A DNA stretch of 27,018 nt from Alloprevotella tannerae (GTDB lineage: Bacteria; Bacteroidota; Bacteroidia; Bacteroidales; Bacteroidaceae): NCBI GenBank assembly GCA_015259125.1, contig JABZGR010000027.1:1-27018 (forward strand). The letters are read 5' to 3'. Below are positions 16,745 to 24,654 of the stretch, piece by piece. Numbering within the stretch: position 1 is the stretch's first letter; each line of letters opens with the position of its first letter. The notes under the pieces are model-generated. The model had not been told where the DNA came from. It worked only from the letters and a program-made list of their open reading frames with translations, and made no database searches. Position numbers and translations under genes: made by a program.

Positions 16745-17277
16745 TGGTTATCTTCATCAAAGGAATGGTTTGCCAGCGCTGCATAATGATTGTGGGGCAG
16801 CTGCTGGAGCGCATCGGAATCGAAGCTGTGAAAGTCGACCTCGGGCGCATAGATCTCTACGACGTGCCGACCAGCGAACAAATGCAAGCTTTGGACAGAG
16901 GACTCAAAGAACTCGGTTTTGAACTTGTCTTTGACAAACGACCGCAACTGATTGAAGCCATCAAACTGGCTACAATCGACTACGTTTACGCCAATCCGCC
17001 GAGCCGTCAGAACTTTTCCGACTACATCATCGACCATCTTCACTACGACTATCACTACATTAGCGACATATTCTCCTCAACAGAAGGCATCCCGCTCGGC
17101 AAATACGCCATAAAAGTACGCATGCGGCGCGCCCGTCAGCTGCTCCGCACGACGAACGACTCCATTGCCGACATCGCATACGCCTTAGGCTATACGTCGC
17201 AAACCTATATGAGTACACAGTTTAAGAAGGAAACGGGCCTCTCGCCCTTACAATATCGCAAGCAGAGCCGAAAATAG
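16744..17277 (+). CDS. AraC-type regulator with HMA-like N-terminal domain
   Basis: A 177-residue protein in two parts. Residues 1-70 resemble a heavy-metal-associated fold, with GMVCQRCIMIV carrying Cys10 and Cys13 in the CxxC arrangement of metal-binding HMA domains. Residues about 75-175 form an AraC/XylS DNA-binding region with two helix-turn-helix motifs (RARQLLRTTNDSIADIAYALG and the following TYMSTQFKKETGLSP). Similar small proteins are common in Bacteroidota, often with the cysteines partly lost, so metal sensing is a hypothesis. It shares the A of its ATG with the GNAT stop codon. Last gene of the ftsX cluster; a terminator follows 15 bases later. Target genes are unknown. Confidence 0.85.
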   Translation: MVIFIKGMVCQRCIMIVGQLLERIGIEAVKVDLGRIDLYDVPTSEQMQALDRGLKELGFELVFDKRPQLIEAIKLATIDYVYANPPSRQNFSDYIIDHLHYDYHYISDIFSSTEGIPLGKYAIKVRMRRARQLLRTTNDSIADIAYALGYTSQTYMSTQFKKETGLSPLQYRKQSRK

Positions 17278-17291
17278 CAGTCGCACATCAA

Positions 17292-17324
17292 GACTACAGC
17301 CAAGGCTGAGTCATCTTTTTTTTT
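17292..17324 (+). terminator. Rho-independent terminator of the ftsX-araC cluster
   Basis: GACT-A-CAGC (17292-17300) pairs with GCTGAGTC (17305-17312), 8 base pairs with one bulged A and loop CAAG, followed by nine Ts (17316-17324). It starts 15 bases after the AraC-type stop codon. Confidence 0.85.
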
Positions 17325-17326
17325 AA

Positions 17327-17388
17327 GAGACAAGTTGAACGTATCGCATCCACGCCTATAGCGAGCGTTTAATCTTGTCTCATTTTTT
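17327..17388 (+). terminator. Second long stem-loop with T-run, directly behind the first
   Basis: GAGACAAG (17327-17334) pairs with CTTGTCTC (17374-17381), and the stem continues with TTGAACG (17335-17341) against CGTTTAA (17366-17372) with one bulge and one G-U pair. ATTTTTT follows (17382-17388). It starts only two bases after the first terminator's T-run. It may be a back-up terminator or the end of a short separate RNA. Confidence 0.6.
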
Positions 17389-17444
17389 ATCCTCCCGATT
17401 GCGGACATAAACAGCCTTATTTTTCACAAACTACCACCGAAAAT

Positions 17445-17541
17445 AACCCCTTAGGGTTAGTCTTTTGGCAGAGCAGGGTTAAAGCGTCAAGCGCTTTCAC
17501 CCTGTTTAATGAACATTCCTTTGAGCAACCCCTTAGGGTTG
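17445..17541. repeat. Hairpin framed by two direct copies of AACCCCTTAGGGTT
   Basis: Identical 14-mers AACCCCTTAGGGTT at 17445-17458 and 17528-17541, each able to form a small CCC/GGG hairpin. Midway lies a strong stem-loop, CAGGGT-T-AAAGCG (17474-17486) against CGCTTT-C-ACCCTG (17492-17504), loop TCAAG, one internal mismatch. No open frame explains it. Could be a structured RNA or an intergenic repeat. Confidence 0.6.
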
Positions 17542-17681
17542 GCCTTTCAAAAACATCCGCAAATCGAAACACAACGAAGAGTAACCAAAATGTACATCGG
17601 AAATTGCCTTTTCACCCACCAAACCTTTGACTTACAAACACACAACAATCGACTTTAAACGAATGCATGCCCACAACAAAC

Positions 17682-17769
17682 CTTTACGCTCACGAGCGCA
17701 AACCTTTTTTATCACGAGAGTAAGCCTTTTTTATCGTGAGCGTAAACCTTTTTCATCGTGAGCGCAAAT
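17682..17769 (+). repeat. Dispersed four-unit repeat element, copy C
   Basis: Four 22-base units: 17682-17703, 17704-17725, 17726-17747, 17748-17769. Core order TCACGA, TCACGA, TCGTGA, TCGTGA, the same as copy A at 3343-3430. Unit 1 has the near-palindrome CGCTCACGAGCG. Unit 4 differs from unit 4 of copy A at only the last base. It starts 357 bases after the ftsX-cluster terminator. Confidence 0.8.
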
Positions 17770-18290
17770 AGGCAAACCTCGACCGACGACGAACGAAAGA
17801 AGAATGTGAAGGACAGAAAATCCGAAACAAGAAGTTCTCTTTTGGCCTTTGTAAGAATATAAAATGTGCGTCCACATTTTGCGAGGAAAGTAGTGGCGCG
17901 CAAAACACCTATCAGGCGAAAACATCTTCAAGTAGAAAGAACACCGAAGCGCGACAGCCTGTAAACCTGACAGGCACAAAGCCTGTACAAAACACGAAAT
18001 TGCATCTCGGCAATCAATCGGAGCGAATGAAGCATCCAAATTTCCAAGTCGAAATTAAAAATAGCTCAAAAATCTTCGTTAAGTAGTTCTAAAAACAAGC
18101 GCTTCAAACCATTAAAAACAACCCCTCAGAGCGCTTGATTCAAGCTGCAAACAAGCGATTTTCAGTTGTCCGAAAAGCAGAAAAAGAGAAAAGAAGATTC
18201 TTAAAAAGACGTGTTAAGTTTTCTAAAATGGAAAACTTCCACGACTTTAGAGCGCCTTGTAATTTTCTCAAAAAATATCTCTTGTCTTCA
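17770..18290. other. Intergenic region without a supported gene
   Basis: No recognisable gene. A 94-codon open frame at 18135-18419 has Lys-rich, low-complexity sequence, spans the nrdD promoter and has no domain I recognise, so I do not call it. No tRNA-like or riboswitch-like consensus was seen. Confidence 0.5.
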
Positions 18291-18321
18291 TTGGAAAAGT
18301 CCGATTTCTTACTTACATTTG
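18291..18321 (+). promoter_or_regulatory. Promoter of nrdD
   Basis: TTG (18291-18293) is followed after exactly 20 bases by TACATTTG (18314-18321), a good match to TAnnTTTG. A start site near 18328 leaves a leader of about 300 bases before nrdD, unusually long for this window. Confidence 0.55.
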
Positions 18322-18327
18322 CATCGA

Positions 18328-18631
18328 AAAAGGCGACACCGGTCCGCAAAATCCAAACGGAGATGCCGCTAAAGGCGCTCCAAGTTAGCCCCTTACAGAG
18401 CATCGCAGAAGCAACATAAAATACGGATAAACAAGGCATTACGCGCATCAATGGAAAACTGATCAAAGCCTTTTTTACTCCCACCCGAAGTGCCGCGCGG
18501 GCAAGCGCCCACGGCCGGCAGTTCAGCATCAACACGATGAAAATAAATACGAATTTGTGGCAACGAAACAGGACGACCTGCAAAAGGCTGCCGGCGAAAC
18601 TGCCCATAACAACAAAATAACACGAAAACCT
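18328..18631 (+). other. Long nrdD leader
   Basis: About 300 untranslated bases if the promoter at 18291-18321 is right. It contains a T6 run at 18471-18476 preceded by possible pairing AAGGC (18433-18437) / GCCTT (18468-18472), and a GC-rich stem GGGC-AAGC-GCCC near 18498-18509. These could form an attenuator, but both are weak and I recognise no known riboswitch. In-frame codons exist from ATG 18557, but the residues they add are unlike NrdD. Confidence 0.35.
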
Positions 18632-20740
18632 ATGTGTACTGAAAATTTCATCATTACCAAGCGAGACGGCACCACAGAACGATTCTCACTGGATAAGATT
18701 AAGAGTGCTATACTCAAAGCTTTCACCTCGTTGCATCAACCGATCGATGCGCAAGGCTTGCAGCGCGTCATCGAACACCTGCGTTTCTGCAACGGCATGA
18801 GCGTAGAGGATATTCAGAACCAAGTGGAAGTGGCCCTGATGGCAGAAAAACACTTCAAGGTAGCCAAAGCTTTTATGCTTTATCGCCAACAGCACACGGA
18901 GGATCGTGACGTGGCCGAGCGCCTAAGCTTTATGTTCGACTACTGCGATGCGGCCAACCCGGCCACCGGCTCAAAGTATGACGCCAACGCCAACGTCGAA
19001 AACAAAAATATCGCGACGCTGATCGGCGAATTGCCTAAACGGAGTTTCATCCGCCTCAACCGTCGCCTCCTGACAGACCGCATCAAGCAGATGTATGGCA
19101 AGGCTTTGGCCGAACGCTATCTGTATCTGCTCGACAACCACTTTATCTATAAAAACGACGAAACCAGCCTGGCCAATTATTGTGCGAGTATCACGATGTA
19201 TCCGTGGCTCCTCAACGGCACGATGAACATAGGCGGCAACTCTACGGCGCCGACTAACCTGAAGAGTTTCTGCGGCGGCTTCGTCAATATGGTGTTTATC
19301 GTCTCCTCCATGTTGTCGGGCGCTTGCGCCACGCCGGAGTTTCTGATGTATATGAGCTATTTCCTCCAGCAGGAATACGGCGAAGACTTCTATCTGCGCG
19401 CCGACGAAGTCGTAGACCTTTCCAAGAAGCAGCGCACGATGGACAAAATCATTACGGATTGCTTCGAACAAGTGGTCTATTCCATCAATCAGCCTACGGG
19501 AGCGCGCAACTTCCAAGCCGTATTCTGGAATATCTCTTATTATGATAAGAACTACTTCGAAAGTATCTTTGGAGATTTCCGCTTCCCCGACGGCCAAAAA
19601 CCTTCTTGGGACGCGCTGAGTTGGTTGCAAAAGCGCTTTATGCGTTGGTTTAATGCAGAGCGCACCCGCACGGTCTTGACTTTCCCGGTGGAAACGATGG
19701 CTTTGCTTTCAAAAGACGGCGACGTGCTCGACAAGGAATACGCCGATTTCACGGCCGAAATGTACGCTGCGGGTCACAGTTTCTTCACGTATATGAGCGA
19801 TAACGCCGATTCGCTGGCTTCTTGCTGCCGCTTGCGCAATGAGATTCAAGACAACGGCTTCAGCTATACGCTCGGTGCAGGCGGCGTATCAACCGGTTCG
19901 AAGAGTGTGCTGACGATCAACTTGAATCGCTGCGTGCAGCAAGCTACCCGCGAGGGTTTGAACTACACGGAATATTTGGCTTCGATCGTAGATCTCGTAC
20001 ATAAGGTGCAATTGGCTTACAATGAGAACCTGAAAGCCTTGCAGGTGAAAGGTATGCTTCCGTTGTTTGATGCCGGATATATCAACATTCAGCGCCAATA
20101 CCTGACGATTGGCGTCAACGGTATGGTCGAAGCGGCAGAAAGTTTGGGCATACAAATCTCCGACAACAAAGAATATGAGGAATTTGTCGGCAGCATTTTG
20201 GGCCTTATCGAACAGTATAATAAGCAATACCGCTCTAAGGATGTGCTCTTCAACTGCGAGATGATTCCGGCTGAGAACGTGGGCGTGAAGCACGCGCGCT
20301 GGGATCGCGAGGCCGGCTACTTCGTGCCGCGCGATTGCTACAACAGCTATTTCTACATTGTGGAAGATCCGAATACGGACATCATCGAAAAATTCCGTCT
20401 GCACGGCCGCCGCTACATTGAACACTTGACGGGCGGTTCTGCGCTCCATATGAATCTGGACGAGCACCTGGGCAAAGCGCAATATCGCCAACTGCTCCGC
20501 GTGGCAGCTAAAGAGGGATGCAATTACTTCACGTTTAACATTCCTAACACGCTTTGCAACGAATGCGGAACGATTGATAAGCGCCACTTGCAGGAATGTC
20601 CGCACTGCCACAGCCATAACGTCGACTACTTGACGCGTGTGATCGGCTACTTGAAGCGCGTATCCAATTTTTCCGTTGATCGCCAGAAAGAAGCGGAACG
20701 CCGCTATTACTCGCTCAACCCTGAGAAGGTAAAACAATAA
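18632..20740 (+). CDS. nrdD: Anaerobic ribonucleoside-triphosphate reductase
   Basis: Class III, oxygen-sensitive glycyl-radical enzyme that reduces ribonucleoside triphosphates to deoxy forms. The ATG at 18632 gives 702 residues and begins with the ATP-cone allosteric domain (about 1-90, ENFIITKRDGTTERF...). The catalytic region includes SCCRLRN. The C-terminus holds the zinc site (Cys642, Cys645, Cys656, Cys659 in CNEC...CPHC) and the glycyl-radical loop RVIGYLKRVSNFS with Gly672. All key residues are present and length is normal. Its activase, nrdG, begins 154 bases downstream. Confidence 0.97.
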   Translation: MCTENFIITKRDGTTERFSLDKIKSAILKAFTSLHQPIDAQGLQRVIEHLRFCNGMSVEDIQNQVEVALMAEKHFKVAKAFMLYRQQHTEDRDVAERLSFMFDYCDAANPATGSKYDANANVENKNIATLIGELPKRSFIRLNRRLLTDRIKQMYGKALAERYLYLLDNHFIYKNDETSLANYCASITMYPWLLNGTMNIGGNSTAPTNLKSFCGGFVNMVFIVSSMLSGACATPEFLMYMSYFLQQEYGEDFYLRADEVVDLSKKQRTMDKIITDCFEQVVYSINQPTGARNFQAVFWNISYYDKNYFESIFGDFRFPDGQKPSWDALSWLQKRFMRWFNAERTRTVLTFPVETMALLSKDGDVLDKEYADFTAEMYAAGHSFFTYMSDNADSLASCCRLRNEIQDNGFSYTLGAGGVSTGSKSVLTINLNRCVQQATREGLNYTEYLASIVDLVHKVQLAYNENLKALQVKGMLPLFDAGYINIQRQYLTIGVNGMVEAAESLGIQISDNKEYEEFVGSILGLIEQYNKQYRSKDVLFNCEMIPAENVGVKHARWDREAGYFVPRDCYNSYFYIVEDPNTDIIEKFRLHGRRYIEHLTGGSALHMNLDEHLGKAQYRQLLRVAAKEGCNYFTFNIPNTLCNECGTIDKRHLQECPHCHSHNVDYLTRVIGYLKRVSNFSVDRQKEAERRYYSLNPEKVKQ

Positions 20741-20788
20741 GGCAAACGAAAGCGGAATAGGACCGGAAGAAAAATCGTCCTTACGCTC

Positions 20789-20854
20789 TATATATAATAA
20801 TGTATCGGAGCGGAAGCACAGCGCACCTCGACGGCGCCCGCTTCCGCTCCGATA
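20789..20854 (+). promoter_or_regulatory. AT motif plus long hairpin between nrdD and nrdG
   Basis: TATATATAATAATGTA (20789-20804) runs into a perfect 15-base-pair inverted repeat, TATCGGAGCGGAAGC (20803-20817) and GCTTCCGCTCCGATA (20840-20854), loop 22 bases. No T-run follows, so it is not a standard terminator; it may set relative nrdD/nrdG levels or stabilise mRNA. A related AT motif plus GGAGCGG stands at 384-407. Confidence 0.6.
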
Positions 20855-20894
20855 AGATAAAAGTAAAGTTCGATCAAAAATCGACGGACATCTT

Positions 20895-21362
20895 ATGCTG
20901 AAATACGTTAACTACGATATTGTTTTTCAAGAGTTCCCCGACGAAGTAACGCTTGCAATCAACCTCTCGCTGTGTCCGGTCTGCTGCCCGGGCTGCCACA
21001 GCCATTTTTTGCAGACTGACGTGGGCGAATTGCTCACGCCGGAGCGGCTGCAAGCTTTGATCGACTCGTATGATGGGGAGATTACTTGCGTAGGATTGAT
21101 GGGTGGCGACAACGATCCGGCGGCTGTGGGCGAACTTTTTGCGCTTGTGCGCCGCGTTTATGGGGATAAGTTGAAAACAGGTTGGTATTCGGGACGCGCA
21201 CAGTTGCCCAGAGATTTCAATCCTCGATTGTTCGACTACGTAAAACTGGGCCCCTACATCGAGGAGCGCGGCCCGCTCAAAGCGCCTACAACCAACCAGC
21301 GCCTTTATCGCTTTGTCGATGGGCAGCAAACGGACATTACCGCGCGCTTCCATAAACATTGA
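20895..21362 (+). CDS. nrdG: Anaerobic ribonucleotide reductase-activating protein
   Basis: Radical-SAM enzyme that installs the glycyl radical on NrdD. 155 residues, as usual for Bacteroidales NrdG. The iron-sulphur motif CX3CX2C is Cys27, Cys31 and Cys34 in LCPVCCPGCHS, with an extra Cys30. LMGGDND (around 75) is the glycine-rich SAM-binding segment and KLGPYIEERGPL is the typical C-terminal motif. Paired with nrdD, separated by a 154-base spacer with a strong hairpin, so the two are probably co-transcribed but differentially expressed. Confidence 0.96.
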   Translation: MLKYVNYDIVFQEFPDEVTLAINLSLCPVCCPGCHSHFLQTDVGELLTPERLQALIDSYDGEITCVGLMGGDNDPAAVGELFALVRRVYGDKLKTGWYSGRAQLPRDFNPRLFDYVKLGPYIEERGPLKAPTTNQRLYRFVDGQQTDITARFHKH

Positions 21363-21437
21363 AATGCGCTAAGCAGACTTTATTGGCCGCGCTCCGGCTT
21401 TCATCAATCGGCCAGCAAGCTGCACATCTAAAGCAAA

Positions 21438-21472
21438 CGCCGCCCGCTCAACTGAACGGGCGGCGATCTTTA
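21438..21472. terminator. Bidirectional terminator between nrdG and the flippase gene
   Basis: CGCCGCCCG (21438-21446) pairs with CGGGCGGCG (21457-21465), 9 base pairs, with inner TCA/TGA pairing. The plus strand continues ATCTTTATTTC, the minus strand GTTTGCTTTAG. It separates converging genes and ends at the flippase stop codon. Confidence 0.8.
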
Positions 21473-22975
21473 TTTCTTAAAGTATTTGCCTATGATGGGC
21501 AAACGCTTGATCGGGAAATCGTGGTAAAGAACGTGAGCAATGTAAAGGAGGATCAACACCGTATTGATACTCATCGTGAGCCAAGCGCTCCAGGCAGCCG
21601 GCTCCAGTTGCATAAGCGTAAAGAAGAAGGCCGTGAGCAGCACGTAGCCGGCTATGCTCTTCAGTGGATACTTGATCGGATAATATTTCTGACCGACAAA
21701 GTAACTCAAAATCGTGGCTACGCCGTAGCCGGCCACACCACCCCAAGCGCAGGCCATATAACCGAAGCGCGGAATAAAGAGAACGTTGACGGCTACTAAG
21801 ACGGCACAACCCGCAAAGGAGAAATACATACCGTAAATCGTCTTGTCAACAAGCTTGTACCACAAGGAAAGGTTGAAGTAAACGCCTAGCAGGATGCCGG
21901 CAACCATCACGATAGGCGTCACGCACAAACCTCCCCAATAATCGGGCGCAATAATGTGCTTGAAAAGCGGCAGATAGGCGACGACAACCAAGAAGGCGAG
22001 CAAGGTAAAGATGATAAAGTACTTCATCGCCGCGGCGTAGGTCTCCTTACTATCGCGGTCGTGACTCTTACTGAAAACAAAGGGCTCGTAGGCGTAACGA
22101 AAGGCCTGCGTAATGAGCGTCATAATCATCGCAATCTTCACGGCTGCGCCGTAAATACCCAGTTGCACGTTAATCTCTTTCCCAACGTGGGTGGTGACAA
22201 AGGGAAAGATGATCTTATCGGCCGTTTGATTGAGGATACCGGCGACGCCCAAGGCCAATATAGGCCAACTGTAGTGCCACATGCGTTTGGCCAAAGCTTT
22301 ATCAAAGACCCACGGGAAGCCGGTCAACTCTTTGTAAAAGAAGAAGGTGACGGATGCCGTGCAGAAGAGGTTGATGTAAAAAGCCCAAGCTAAATCTAAT
22401 TGTCCGTCGTAGAAACTACTTACAAGCGGGCGACCCCAATCTTGAGCGTACAACCAGGGAACAAGGAGGAAGTAGGCCAAGTTGAGCAGGATATTGAGAA
22501 AAATGAAGAGCAACTTTAGGGCGGCAAACTTAATCGGGCGATGGTTGCGCCGCAGATGTGCGAAGGGCACGCACTGAAAAGCATCGATGGCAACGCAGAC
22601 AAACATTGTCCCGACATACTCGGGATGGTCCGGATATTGCATCCAAGCGGAGATGGGTTGCAGGAAAATCAAGACGAGCGCAACGAAAGCCAGACAGACG
22701 CCGCCCACCATCAGCAGTGTGGTAGAATAGACGCGCTGCGGGTCGTCTTTCTCGTTGGTTGAGAAACGAAAATAGGTCGTTTCCATACCGAAAGTCAGCA
22801 GCACGAGCAGCAAAGCCGTGTAGGCATAGACATTCGTTATGACGCCGTAAGCGCCGGTTGAGGCGGCCATCTTCGCCGTGTAGAGCGGCACGAGCAGATA
22901 GTTGAGAAAGCGACCGATAATACTGCTCATCCCATAGATAAACGTATCCTTGGCCAATGATTTCAAATTGGGCAT
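21470..22975 (-). CDS. Oligosaccharide flippase family membrane protein (Wzx-like)
   Basis: A 501-residue integral membrane protein with about 12-14 hydrophobic segments over its whole length. The N-terminus (LAKDTFIYGMSSIIGRFLNYLLVPLYT) is typical of the MOP-superfamily flippases that move lipid-linked oligosaccharides across the inner membrane for O-antigen, capsule or exopolysaccharide. No glycosyltransferases are nearby, so the transported glycan is unknown. Start at 22975 follows the upstream SpmA/B-like gene by 81 bases on the same strand, so they may be co-transcribed. It ends KRLPIIGKYFKK, basic as expected for a cytoplasmic tail. Confidence 0.88.
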   Translation of the reverse strand: MPNLKSLAKDTFIYGMSSIIGRFLNYLLVPLYTAKMAASTGAYGVITNVYAYTALLLVLLTFGMETTYFRFSTNEKDDPQRVYSTTLLMVGGVCLAFVALVLIFLQPISAWMQYPDHPEYVGTMFVCVAIDAFQCVPFAHLRRNHRPIKFAALKLLFIFLNILLNLAYFLLVPWLYAQDWGRPLVSSFYDGQLDLAWAFYINLFCTASVTFFFYKELTGFPWVFDKALAKRMWHYSWPILALGVAGILNQTADKIIFPFVTTHVGKEINVQLGIYGAAVKIAMIMTLITQAFRYAYEPFVFSKSHDRDSKETYAAAMKYFIIFTLLAFLVVVAYLPLFKHIIAPDYWGGLCVTPIVMVAGILLGVYFNLSLWYKLVDKTIYGMYFSFAGCAVLVAVNVLFIPRFGYMACAWGGVAGYGVATILSYFVGQKYYPIKYPLKSIAGYVLLTAFFFTLMQLEPAAWSAWLTMSINTVLILLYIAHVLYHDFPIKRLPIIGKYFKK

Positions 22976-23056
22976 TGTCTCGTATGTATTATAATTTGTA
23001 TAGCGCCGCAGCTTGGGGCAACTTTAGCGTGCAGGCAAGTCGCAAGATTGGGGCGC

Positions 23057-24313
23057 CTAACTCGTAGCAAAGAATAAATAGCAAATACCTATGGCGGCAA
23101 TGACGCCGGCTAAGTCGGCCAGCAAACCGCAAGCCACGGCGTGGCGCGTATGTCGCACACCGACGCTGCCAAAATAGACAGCGAGGATGTAAAAGGTGGT
23201 ATCGGTAGATCCTTGAAACACGCAACTCAGGCGGGCCACAAAGGAGTCAGCGCCGTAGGTGTTCATCGCGTCGACCATCATCCCGCGTGCGCCGCTCCCG
23301 CTCAGCGGTTTCATCAGCGCCGTCGGTAGCGCGCCAACCCAATCTGAAGGCGCGCCCGTCCAAGCCACGAGTTGGTGCAACCCATCAATGAGCCAATCCA
23401 TCGCTCCCGAAGCTCGGAAAACGCCGATCCCTACCAGCACGGCTATCAAGTAAGGAATGATGCGCACAGCCGTAGAGAAGCCCTCCTTAGCGCCTTCTAT
23501 GAAAGCATCGTAGACGTTGATTTTTTTGCGTATACCGGCCAAGATGAACAGAATGATAATGAGCAAAAGCAGGACATTGGCTATCGTACTCCCCGCAATG
23601 TTCATCGTTGCCGCGTCCATCCTGCTAAAGATCCAAACAATCGAAGCCATAAAGACCGACATCCCACCCAGCGTCAGCAAGAGTGTACGGTTGAAAAGAT
23701 TGATTCGCTGATAGAGCGACGTAATAATGATGCCGGCCAGCGTAGATACGAACGTGGCGAGCAGAATCGGCACAAAAATATCCGTAGGTTGGGCGGCGCC
23801 ACACTGAAACCTATATGTCATAATACTTACCGGAATTAGCGTGAGTCCGGAAGTGTTCAAGACGAGAAACATTATCATCGGATTCGAGGCCGTGTCCTTT
23901 TTTGCGTTCAATTCCTGCAAACCCTCCATCGCTTTAAGTCCCAACGGCGTCGCCGCATTGTCCAAGCCGAGCATATTGGCGGCCAGATTCATAAAGATAT
24001 TGCCCACGACGGGATGCCCCTTGGGCACGTCGGGGAAGAGGCGGGCAAAGACAGGACCAAGCAGGCGGGCCAGCGCATTGACCACGCCGCCCTTTTCGCC
24101 CACTTTCATAATGCCGAGCCACAACGAGAGTACGCCGGTCAGTCCTAAAGAGATTTCAAAACCCTGCTTCGACGTATCAAACGTAGACTGCATAATGGCC
24201 GGAAACACCGTAAAGTCGGCAAAGAAGATCAACTTCACCAATGCCACGATAAAAGCAATGAGAAAAAAGGCAATCCAGATGTAATTGAGTACCATAAGTG
24301 TGTGTTCAAACAA
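23057..24313 (-). CDS. SpmA-SpmB fusion, nucleoside-recognition (Gate) domain membrane protein
   Basis: A 418-residue membrane protein that joins two families in one chain. Residues about 1-240 match SpmA (MNLAANMLGLDNAATPLGLKAM at 108-129 region), and about 245-418 match SpmB (PLSGSGARGMMVD and QGSTDTTFYILAVYFG). In Bacillus the separate proteins affect spore core dehydration; in Bacteroidota, which do not sporulate, the fused form is common and its role, probably transport, is unknown. A -7-like TAACTTTG lies at 24325-24318; if used, the mRNA would start near 24312, and the second Met at 24295 (MVLNYIW) might be the true start. Confidence 0.9.
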   Translation of the reverse strand: MFEHTLMVLNYIWIAFFLIAFIVALVKLIFFADFTVFPAIMQSTFDTSKQGFEISLGLTGVLSLWLGIMKVGEKGGVVNALARLLGPVFARLFPDVPKGHPVVGNIFMNLAANMLGLDNAATPLGLKAMEGLQELNAKKDTASNPMIMFLVLNTSGLTLIPVSIMTYRFQCGAAQPTDIFVPILLATFVSTLAGIIITSLYQRINLFNRTLLLTLGGMSVFMASIVWIFSRMDAATMNIAGSTIANVLLLLIIILFILAGIRKKINVYDAFIEGAKEGFSTAVRIIPYLIAVLVGIGVFRASGAMDWLIDGLHQLVAWTGAPSDWVGALPTALMKPLSGSGARGMMVDAMNTYGADSFVARLSCVFQGSTDTTFYILAVYFGSVGVRHTRHAVACGLLADLAGVIAAIGICYLFFATS

Positions 24314-24317
24314 CGTG

Positions 24318-24325
24318 CAAAGTTA
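24318..24325 (-). promoter_or_regulatory. Putative -7 element for the SpmA/B-like gene
   Basis: Reads TAACTTTG on the minus strand (TAnnTTTG). No good -33 is seen. It is so close to the annotated ATG that use of it would favour the start at 24295. Confidence 0.4.
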
Positions 24326-24417
24326 CGTAATCTACACAAGAAACGGCTTATTCTGCCACTTATTACTATAAAAAAGCGGCTACGCGCCCGTTTTCAGCGC
24401 AAAGCTACCCCCGCAAG

Positions 24418-24453
24418 GACGAAAAGAGGATGTGTCAAAATAGACACACCCTC
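24418..24453 (-). terminator. Terminator of the adhesin transcript
   Basis: GAGG-A-TGTGTC (24426-24436) pairs with GACACA-C-CCTC (24443-24453), 10 of 11 positions, loop AAAATA. On the minus strand it is followed by TTTTCG. It lies about 230 bases after the adhesin stop, leaving a long 3' untranslated region. Confidence 0.65.
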
Positions 24454-24534
24454 CAAGCTTATTTGCTACCGGCTGCCTTAAGGCGGCCTTTCTTACCGGC
24501 TGCGAGAGCCGTCGGTGGTTAACCTAATGAATGT

Positions 24535-24572
24535 AAATTTCTAACCCGTTAGAAATTTTCTTGCAACGGGTT
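24535..24572. repeat. Perfect 24-base palindrome overlapping a second inverted repeat
   Basis: AAATTTCTAAC (24535-24545), CC, GTTAGAAATTT (24548-24558): 11 base pairs with a two-base centre. Overlapping it, AACCCGTT (24543-24550) also pairs with AACGGGTT (24565-24572). The two structures exclude each other. Located 110-150 bases 3' of the adhesin stop codon. Confidence 0.7.
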
Positions 24573-24634
24573 GGATATTTCAATGTCTCTCACCCTCCTT
24601 TACCTGGTTAGGCTCCCTCCCTTTTACTTCCCTT

Positions 24635-24647
24635 CGGTCAGTGACCG
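24635..24647. repeat. Small inverted repeat 3' of the adhesin gene
   Basis: CGGTCAGTGACCG, a perfect 13-base inverted repeat around a central G (effective stem 5 base pairs, loop 3). It is 36-48 bases after the adhesin stop codon. Confidence 0.55.
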
Positions 24648-24654
24648 TTAGTTC

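Noticed and set aside
18135..18419. 94-codon plus-strand open frame before nrdD
   Set aside because: Lys-rich low-complexity product, no recognisable family, spans the best nrdD promoter.
19889..20737. 282-codon minus-strand open frame
   Set aside because: Antisense shadow of nrdD, which has complete catalytic motifs in the plus frame.
23057..24313. Evidence for sporulation
   Set aside because: SpmA/SpmB-like fusions are common in non-sporulating Bacteroidota and no other spore gene is present.
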